64,000 nt of DNA, taken from Dactylis glomerata. Taxonomy: Eukaryota > Streptophyta > Magnoliopsida > Poales > Poaceae. Of the stretch, positions 57,505-64,000 are shown one piece after another (position 1 is the first letter of the stretch; every line of letters starts with the position of its first letter). A program made the translations under genes and the position numbers. A model generated the notes under the pieces. The model did no database searches. It was not told where the DNA came from and saw nothing but the letters and a program-made list of their open reading frames with translations. Location of the stretch: assembly GCA_007115705.1 (NCBI GenBank), contig QXEO01000338.1, positions 1-64,000 of the forward strand. The letters run 5' to 3'.

Positions 57505-59809
57505 TGTGGTGACCTAGCATACCACTGCATGTTGTAGTATACAAGTCATTGACATAACACTCATGAAGTACCAATTCACAAATATTACATCCCTCCGAGT
57601 GGTACAACAGAAACATAGCGGTCTTTATTCAAGCACTGAATATTACAAGCCATAATGTTACAAAGGACTCCAGTTCCTCCTCGGTCCAAAGAGGAACACT
57701 AGGTGGTTCTAAGTTGATACAACAAACCTTAGCTACAACTGAAAGTAGTAAACTAAACATGATGTCTAACTCTAGTCGCTTTATTCTAGGTGTCCGGTGC
57801 GACCAAAGTTTCTATCCTACGGTTCTAACTGTCGGCCTCCTCCTCGGTTCCTTCGTCGGGACCATAGGAGATGGTGTAATCGATGCCTTCGACTCCTCCT
57901 GATAGATCTAGTTCTTCGTAGTAGACCTCCTCGTAGTCCTCCGGGCTTCCTTCAGTTTCTTCAAACTGACCCTCCGAGTCTTAGCAAGGGTTAAAAAGGA
58001 GTGGGGTGAGTAACGAGCGTTACCCAACAAGTTCATTTAATAGCATAGAGGTGTTTGATGCACTAGCTACGACCATAGACTAGAAAGTCTTAGGCCAAAT
58101 GCAGTTTTTGTAAGCATTTCTTCAAAGATTGATTTTATTCAAAGAACTATGTCCGTCAGCCTTCACAGGTTGATTAGAGCTTCGATGGGCTCCTTTCTTG
58201 CCGTGTTCGTAGCTCCTTCCCAGAACAGGGAGTATCTTGATACTTTTTGTACACTCTGCAGAGGTGGTCACTTGTACCCATAGGAGATCAACACTTTGCT
58301 GCACAACCGGGCGTACTTTCCCGTCCATACTTCCTTGGTATGGGGCCCAGCCGTTGATCCAAGCCAATCAATGTTTCTTCCCGCGACCGTGCATACCCAC
58401 CCTTTTGTGGCTCCAACTTCGGTTCGCTACCCTCGCCGATCTACTCTTTGGTAGTTGTCGACCTCGGCATACTTGCCTTTCCTAGACAATGAGTTACCCC
58501 CACCGGTTTTGGTTACGCTCTTTGGGTAACACCGGCCTCGGCACTCTACCCCCGTTGTTGCCGCAATCCATCATAGACCGCCAGAATCGTGAATTCATTA
58601 GGGGGAATCCACCCATCCCGAAGCTCCGCGCAGGGAGACAACTGCTCCGAAACGGCGTGTCCGTTGATATACATGAGGGAAAAGATACAACTGACTCTCC
58701 TGTCCCATTCCAGACCCTATGGTTGACCGTATTTTACGGCACAAGAATCACTGGCGACATTGGTTATTAGTCCTAGGTGAACATTCCCGGTAGAGTGGGA
58801 CCTCCACCATACTCTTACCATGGTCCCACTGCCCACCTTCCTAGGTCGACAACCATTATGATTGCTAACCACTAAGCATATTCATTCAAGAAAAGCAGAA
58901 CCTTTGCTTTTTGATGCAATCATAATAATAATACCACCGGTATATTTGCAAGTCCTTTGTTAAAGATAAACAAGAGATATGAGCAAGAGTGAACTTGTCT
59001 GCAAACTGCAAGGTAGTGCAGTTGGATTTGTTGAAGTGACCCGGGACCTCGGGTTCTGGAAAATAGCATCATTGTCCGATAAGGGCAATGGTTAAAGATT
59101 CAAATAATGCATGCTCCTTTATAGTGTGTGTATTCCCTTTAACCCCCCAGAAGTATTTTATTTTTATCCTAGGGTTTATATACTCTTTTTATGATTTTAA
59201 AGAGTAGATGTTATAAATTGCTTCATTCAAGAATATTCTTTAATACCCTAGAATGGAGTTCAATTTTGATAATGAGTTCTATTCTAATTAAGAAGAAATC
59301 CTTTTAAGTTTTCATTCCTAATATTCTTGCCTGGTGAATTATTATAAGTGGATATACTCTAATTATGATTTTATCAGAGTATATATTAGGTGAAATTCAT
59401 TCAAGAATACTAAGGTCAAATTTTTGAATGGATTTACTTGATCTTAATTCAAGAATATTATTTCCTCTTTTATTTTTGCATAGAAATCATTTCTAGAGGT
59501 TTTTCTTTCAAAAGAAAGGTTCATAAGACAATTATGAATAAACCTTCTTTTATTCATGATACCACTATTTAAGTGATTTAAAAGATCAAATCAATTATAG
59601 TTATGTTGCAGAATCTAATTTATTTTTCTGCATTTTATTGGGTGTTGAAAAACCTTTTTCTAGAAAAACCCTTTTCCTTTTATCAATTTCTGTTTTTAAA
59701 TTCTGTTAAAAACTCTCCCTCTCACCTGTCTCTCTCTCTGCCAACCCTGGCCCACCTGTCGGGCCAGGCCCACATGTCGGCGCCAGCCTACTGGTCGAGC
59801 CCGACCAGC
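57505..59809 (-). repeat. 5' LTR of the gypsy element, truncated
   Basis: It is collinear with the 3' LTR from 9631 to about 13339, without the solo LTR. It ends at GCCCGACCAGC, after which the sequence is unrelated. About 2.7 kb of the LTR (its U3-side end in element orientation) is therefore missing. It keeps about 158 bp (about 57680-57838) that the other copy lacks. The two LTRs look about 95% or more alike. Confidence 0.9.
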
Positions 59810-60011
59810 AGGCTACTCGTGGTCGTCTAGTAAAATACGTACGGAAAGGTCCACACCGTGTCGTGGTAGCGATGGCTACTCTACGGGGTAGTTCACACAC
59901 ATACATGTCGCGGAGTCAGGCGAGACTCAGTTTTTTTTCCGATGAATGATCTGTGTGAATTCTCGTTTTCTCACACGTGAAAAATGTATGAGATTGGAGA
60001 ATTCAAAATTA

Positions 60012-60114
60012 CTCCCTCTGACCCATATTATTCTTCGCTAATACGAATGTACCTATCACTAAAATGTGTCTAGATACATCTATATTAGCGAAGAGTATTA
60101 TGGATCAGATGGAG
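60012..60114. mobile_element. Stowaway MITE, 103 bp
   Basis: CTCCCTCTGACCCATATTAT at the left pairs with ATAATATGGGTCAGA-like sequence at the right (AGTATTATGGATCAGATGGAG). The inverted repeat continues through TTCGCTAATA. TA duplications flank it at 60010-60011 and 60115-60116. Almost the whole element is a hairpin. Confidence 0.95.
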
Positions 60115-60255
60115 TAACTAAATTTAATCTAAAGAACCGATCGAGTTGGGTGTCGTGCCCCAAGGAGGGGGAGATTAATCTCCCTAAAAGAGACATGATG
60201 CGGAAGTGGTGGAAGAACCTGAAATCGGATTGTGAAACTAGCCAATCTGATATCA

Positions 60256-60420
60256 TGTCAAAATAGATAGATCCAATAATTGTGTTGTATTAATCTGACC
60301 TATCATAGGGTATATATAAAGTACAAAACTTAAAGAGCAAGATGGTTACAACCTTATTCACACAAAAAAAAAATACAAGATGACACCTAGTCTCTCTAGT
60401 TTTATATGTATTCTCTAACA
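60256..60420 (-). repeat. Short LTR fragment, probable copia or TRIM-like element
   Basis: On the minus strand it starts TGTTAGAGAATACATATAA, contains TTTATATATA near the middle, and ends TATTTTGACA. It is followed directly by TGATATCAGATTGG, a variant of the tRNA-Met primer site. The internal sequence then runs left to about 60117. No partner LTR is present, so the element is incomplete. Confidence 0.55.
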
Positions 60421-61877
60421 TCCCGTTTCGTAATGGCTATGTATCAAGCAATCCAATACTTTCGCCCAAAAGACGTTAATAGCCGAGCTTTTCCTAAAAA
60501 AATAGTCATACGATTCAGCTAGCTATACGGGCATAGTACGCTTGTACCTAGAAACAGGGACAGAGAAACCCATACGGCCATACCTACATCTACATGCTCC
60601 ACGAAAACATCGGAACTCGCCATGTCATGTCACGACTCACACCACATATCGACACGCTCACACGCACGCGTGGACCATCGTCGACAATAACGCCAACAGT
60701 ATGGCCAAAATAATTGAAGATCGAGTTCGCTGGACGCAGACGTAGACGCCGGTGGGCGGTGGCGGCGTGACACACGTGGACGTCGACCATGCACGCGCGC
60801 GCACGGCGGAGAACAGCGCGCGTTGTCTCCTCCGGCCGGCCGACCGACCCGCCGCGTCGCGCCGCTCGCCTGGCTTCTCAATTCTCACACAGACGTGCAG
60901 CCCCAGGCCCCAGCAGCGCCGCCCGCGATCGATCGCAGATTCACCCTGCGATCAGAGGGAGCAAGTTGCTTTGAAAGATGGTCCACTTTTCCTCAGCCGT
61001 CGCGGTCAGACCGATCGACGCCGTGGCCATGGACAGTGAAGAACCGGCGGTCGGCGGATCACGGAGCGATCCAGCAGGGGCCAGTGAACGCGTGCGTTTT
61101 ACGTCGATCGTCTAGCACGTGTGTCCCTGTCTCTCTTCCTTTCGCGTCGACGGCGACGCGGCGGCATCACGTCGACGTCGAGCCTGACCTCGGTCGGCCG
61201 ATCAATCCTTTTGACGTACTAGTAGAAGCATCTGTGTTTTCTCTTGTTAAATTACTCACTCTTACAGGTCGCTCTCGTACGTACATCGGGCAGAAATACT
61301 ACTGGTAGTAGCTGCGATTAGTCAATGATGGCAATATATAGTGGGAATGATCCAGACTCCAGAGGGTCGCAAGCTAGGGTGTGGCGTCGATGGGCACGCC
61401 AGTTTCCACGCCATGCATGGCGTAGCAGCTTGGCGTGGCGTGTGCCGTCATGAGATCGTGCTGCGTGACGTTCTCATGTTTCGTAGAGGTGAGCCAATAC
61501 TTTAGTGATTGTGTCAAGACTAATTTAGTTGGGCGCCTCAGTCGAATTTGGATTAACTAAATATCAGCCGGGGAAGTTACTAAGTCTCTCAATTACAACC
61601 TATTTGAACTTTGAACTCATGTGCTAGTACTACTTGCTTTTCCTCCAAAGTACAATGAATGCAAATCATACCCATTACAACCTATTTTTTTTTCCTGTGT
61701 AACTAACTCAGGAAGCAAAATCAAACAATCTGATTATTTCTGCCAAGTTTGAGCTCAAGTGCAGCACGAAATAATTTAGTTACAACCAACGTGTAAACAT
61801 GAACTCTTAATTGTAACTCATATGCAACTCACGTGATAGCATGGATTATACTGTATATGCTACGTATGGGGTGGTTC
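60421..61877. other. GC-rich gene-less stretch
   Basis: Positions 60660-61210 are GC- and CpG-rich with random ORFs in several frames and no domain. A perfect 16-bp palindrome ACGCCATGCATGGCGT lies at 61408-61423 within a longer imperfect inverted repeat (about 61391-61447). 61490-61860 is AT-rich, with TTACAACC and AACTCATGTGC phrases repeated. I cannot assign any of it. Confidence 0.4.
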
Positions 61878-62331
61878 TGTTCTGAAGGGAAGGCAAAGCT
61901 TTGGTCTCACTGTTAGATTGATCTCACAGGGGATCGAGTCCAACGACTCTATCCACTCCCCCTCTCGCGCCCTGATCGGGGGCGTCCAACCGTTTTCTAG
62001 TTGGTGGGCCCCTGTGGCAGCGCTATATTAACAGAGGTGGGGGCCGGGGCTCGCAGTACGAGGTTCACCGCGACTGCCATCGACCCACCGACACTCCCTA
62101 CCGATCTAGGGTTAGCGCTTGGTCACAGGAAGCACACCACCGCCGCCACCCTCACTCATCCTAGCTCACGCCGTCGCCATGGCCTCTGGCTCGAGTTCTT
62201 CCAGCCAAGGAGCAGGTACTCTTCTCTCTCTCAGATCTCTCTCTATTTCTCCTCTCAGATCACAGTGATTCAAGGCATAGACAGTTCTATCTCGTCGAGA
62301 TCTAGCCTAGATGCATAAAGTTACCCCATCA
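61878..62331 (+). repeat. 5' LTR of the right-edge copia element
   Basis: It starts TGTTCTGAAGGGAAGG and ends CCCCATCA. A TATA context, CGCTATATTAACAG, lies at about 62021-62034. The left boundary is inferred from the TG at 61878, because the other LTR is outside the window. An ATG used by the gag reading frame lies inside it at 62179. Confidence 0.7.
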
Positions 62332-64000
62332 ATGGTATCAGAGCAAGGCTTTCGGTGGTAGATCTCCTCGGTTAGACAGTAAAAGTTTTAGATTCCTAAC
62401 CCTAGTTCATACCAGAACCCACCGAATCCCACTGTACCCGAACCCTAAAAGAAACAGAGAGAAAGGGAAAGGGATACTCACCGGCGTCGCCGGCAAAGTG
62501 CGCCGCCACCATGGCCGCGCTTGTTCCTCTCGATCCCGATGCGCATCGGCAAGCCGAGGCATCGGGAAGAAGAACACCTACCCCTTCCAGGGGCAAAGGG
62601 CACCGCCGCCAAACCGTTCGACGGCGGCACGCTCACCGCAAGGGGAACACGCAACCGGCGAAGGGGATGGCAACGGCGCAAAGGGGACAGTGGTTCTTGT
62701 GCTCCTCTCACTCGCTGTCAGGTCGCTGACCGTGGATGGGAGAAAAGGCAGAGAAAGAGAAATAGATGAAGGGAAGAGGGCCCCGCCGGCGAGGGGGTGC
62801 CGGTCGTCGCCTGCAGCGCGCCGGCCGCGGGGACTCGACCTCCTCTGGCCGTCGCCGCGCGAGAGGGGAAAAGAAGCGGGACGGTGTGCGCCGTCCGCCG
62901 CCGCCGCCGCGGTGAGCTCCGGCCGTCGCCAGCGGCGCGCCGGCCGCGGGGACGGGGACTCGTCGGCCTCCAGCCGCCACGCGCGGTGACAGAGAGAGAG
63001 GACGAGACAGAGACAGAGTGGGGCGCTAGGGTTTCCCGAACCGTCGGGGGCCGTTTTGACCCAGCGAGGGCTGCGCGCGACCGTCGGATCTAATTCGACG
63101 GGTCGCAGCGAGCGGCGAGCGCCAGCGCTGGTCAGACGGGCCGCGGGCCGTGTTTCAGACGGGCCGAAGGGTGAGCGGCAGAAAGTAACCGACGCACAGT
63201 GCGCCGCGCGCGAAAATCAGGCCGTGGGCCGCAGTAGGTCGCGGGCCGAACGGTTTTCCCTGTTATTTTTTACAGATTACAGTTTTGTTGTTTTTTGTTC
63301 AGTTTTTTGGGCAAATTTCATACAGTTTTTCTACTCAAATTTTTCCAACGAAAATTTTGTTTAGAGAATTCAAAAGTTACAGAAACTTTTCTATAAAGTT
63401 TAAAGTTAATGAATTTCTTAATTCATGTTTCCGCTGCATATAGTTAAAGTAATTGCTTTAAAAGCAATAAAGCGATGATTAAAATTTTAAAAGGATGTGA
63501 TAAAGTGACTTTAAAGTTAATTGTGATTCTGTTATTATATGACCAACGTTGTTAATAGCATGATCATGATTTGTTTATTATATGTTAAAAGGTGCACTTA
63601 TCTCTAATTTTGCCCAACGGTGATGTAGTTTTAATTGCACAAACAGTTGTATGTGTTGATTTATACCAACGTTGGATTAATACATGCAATTGTTTTGTTA
63701 TCTCACATCTTTGTGAATTTCAGGAGGCTACAGTCTGATGAGTTGCCTCAAAGACGTTCCGACGCTCAGGGGTGACAACTACACTGAGTGGAGGAAGAAA
63801 GTTGATCTGGCTTTTGTCTGCGCTGAGGTCGACTGGGTTGTGGACACTCCACAGCCGGTCAAGCCGATAGAGCCAGTCAGAGATGCAAATGATGATGATG
63901 CTGCATGGGACAAAAAGAAAAAGGACTTTGCTCCAGTGGAGCTGGCATATGTGCTAGAGAACCAAAAGTGGGTCAATGCAAACAAAAAGTGCATGGCATT
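62179..64000 (+). CDS. Copia gag with a start in the LTR, spliced across the primer site (partial)
   Basis: Exon 1, 62179-62215, encodes a 12-residue Ser-rich leader (MASGSSSSSQGA). A GCAG|GTACTC donor follows. Exon 2 starts at 63724 after a TTTCAG acceptor. The split codon gives Gly and the frame continues GYSLMSCLKDVPTLRGDNY to the window end. Without splicing, the ATG at 63738 would start the same gag. The intron of about 1.5 kb contains the LTR end and the primer binding site, so spliced RNA could serve only for translation, not as genome. The splice is a prediction. Residues WRKKVDLAF and the following Trp/Asp-rich stretch fit copia gag. Confidence 0.62.

Larger units (their letters stand above)
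9631..59809 (-). mobile_element. Chromovirus-like Ty3-gypsy retrotransposon, split by nested insertions
   Basis: The minus-strand order is 5' LTR (truncated, 57505-59809), tRNA-iMet primer site, leader, an extra ORF, gag, protease, RT, RNase H, integrase, polypurine tract (about 16059-16069), and 3' LTR (9631-16058). The LTR start is TGTAACATCCC and the end (minus strand) is GGTCACCACA. RT precedes integrase, which defines Ty3-gypsy. The C-terminal HHPEREATWEKEEDM motif resembles the degenerate chromodomain of the Tekay/Del clade. The 5-bp sequence left of the element is AATAG; its partner is lost because the right LTR is truncated. Several in-frame stops show the element is dead. Confidence 0.9.
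61878..64000 (+). mobile_element. 5' end of a copia retrotransposon (runs off the window)
   Basis: The LTR (61878-62331) is followed by a tRNA-iMet primer site, TGGTATCAGAGC (62333-62344), a GC-rich leader or intron (62345-63723) and gag at the window edge. The gag start LRGDNYTEWRKKVDLAF is typical of copia gag (DUF4219/UBN2 type). Only the first 2.1 kb is visible. Confidence 0.85.

Noticed and set aside
60752..61308. Possible host gene in the GC-rich region
   Set aside because: Several overlapping frames are open because of GC content, but none shows a domain, consistent splice pattern or plausible composition.
62498..63093. ORFs in the GC-rich leader of the right-edge copia element
   Set aside because: Frames on both strands are equally open and Arg/Pro/Ala-rich; position and splice prediction make this intron or leader sequence.

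Overview
The window reads as a stretch of large-genome grass DNA, most likely Triticeae (wheat, barley, rye, Aegilops) or a close Pooideae relative. It is almost entirely nested transposable elements. Supporting signs are a CACTA element with CACTACTAGG termini, a copia element with the TGAAGGAAATATGCCC LTR start of the BARE/Angela/WIS group, a gypsy element whose LTR starts TGTAACATCCC, Stowaway MITEs with CTCCCTC ends, and a 9-bp-TSD Mutator-like element. I see no ordinary host gene outside mobile DNA. The only well-preserved, gene-like coding units are an F-box/DUF295 gene and a B3-domain gene, and both lie inside the Mutator-like element.

Layout, left to right. 1-5673: the 3' part of a Tat/Grande-like gypsy element. 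It holds an antisense, six-exon additional ORF with a 'putative gypsy type transposon' (Transposase_28-like) domain, a 61-bp tandem array, and the plus-strand 3' LTR (5124-5673). 5674-9630: old intergenic DNA with diverged tandem duplications and a Stowaway MITE. 9631-59809: one chromovirus-like gypsy element on the minus strand, expanded to about 50 kb by nested insertions.

The insertions into the gypsy element have target-site duplications (TSDs) that I could read directly. A solo LTR (10506-12074, TSD ACACT) sits in its 3' LTR. A copia element (16979-25391, TSD TTTGG) sits in its integrase. A Mutator-like element (28449-33548, TSD TACTTCATA) sits in gag and carries the two host-type genes. 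A CACTA element (35759-57474, TSD TAA) sits in its leader. The CACTA itself contains a gag-only LTR retrotransposon (39851-49707, TSD CTCCT), one LTR of which holds a Helitron (47448-48940). It also contains the 3' end of another Tat-like element (51928-52852). The deepest nesting is four levels: gypsy, CACTA, LTR element, Helitron.

59810-64000: flanking DNA with a second Stowaway MITE, a short-LTR fragment, a GC-rich gene-less stretch, and the 5' end of another copia element. The gag of that copia appears to start in its LTR and to be spliced across its primer binding site.

The most notable observations are: the Mutator-like element with two apparently intact, intron-containing host-type genes; the small RNase H1 hybrid-binding-domain protein with a C-terminal membrane anchor in the CACTA; the Ulp1-like domain in the CACTA that lacks its expected catalytic His and Cys; the copia element with near-identical LTRs, a ruined interior and two copies of the pre-integrase module; the spliced antisense gene whose six exons close in frame at 781 codons; and an extra 381-residue ORF upstream of gag in the gypsy element. 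Splice sites, domain names and family placements come from reading by eye and were not checked by any search.
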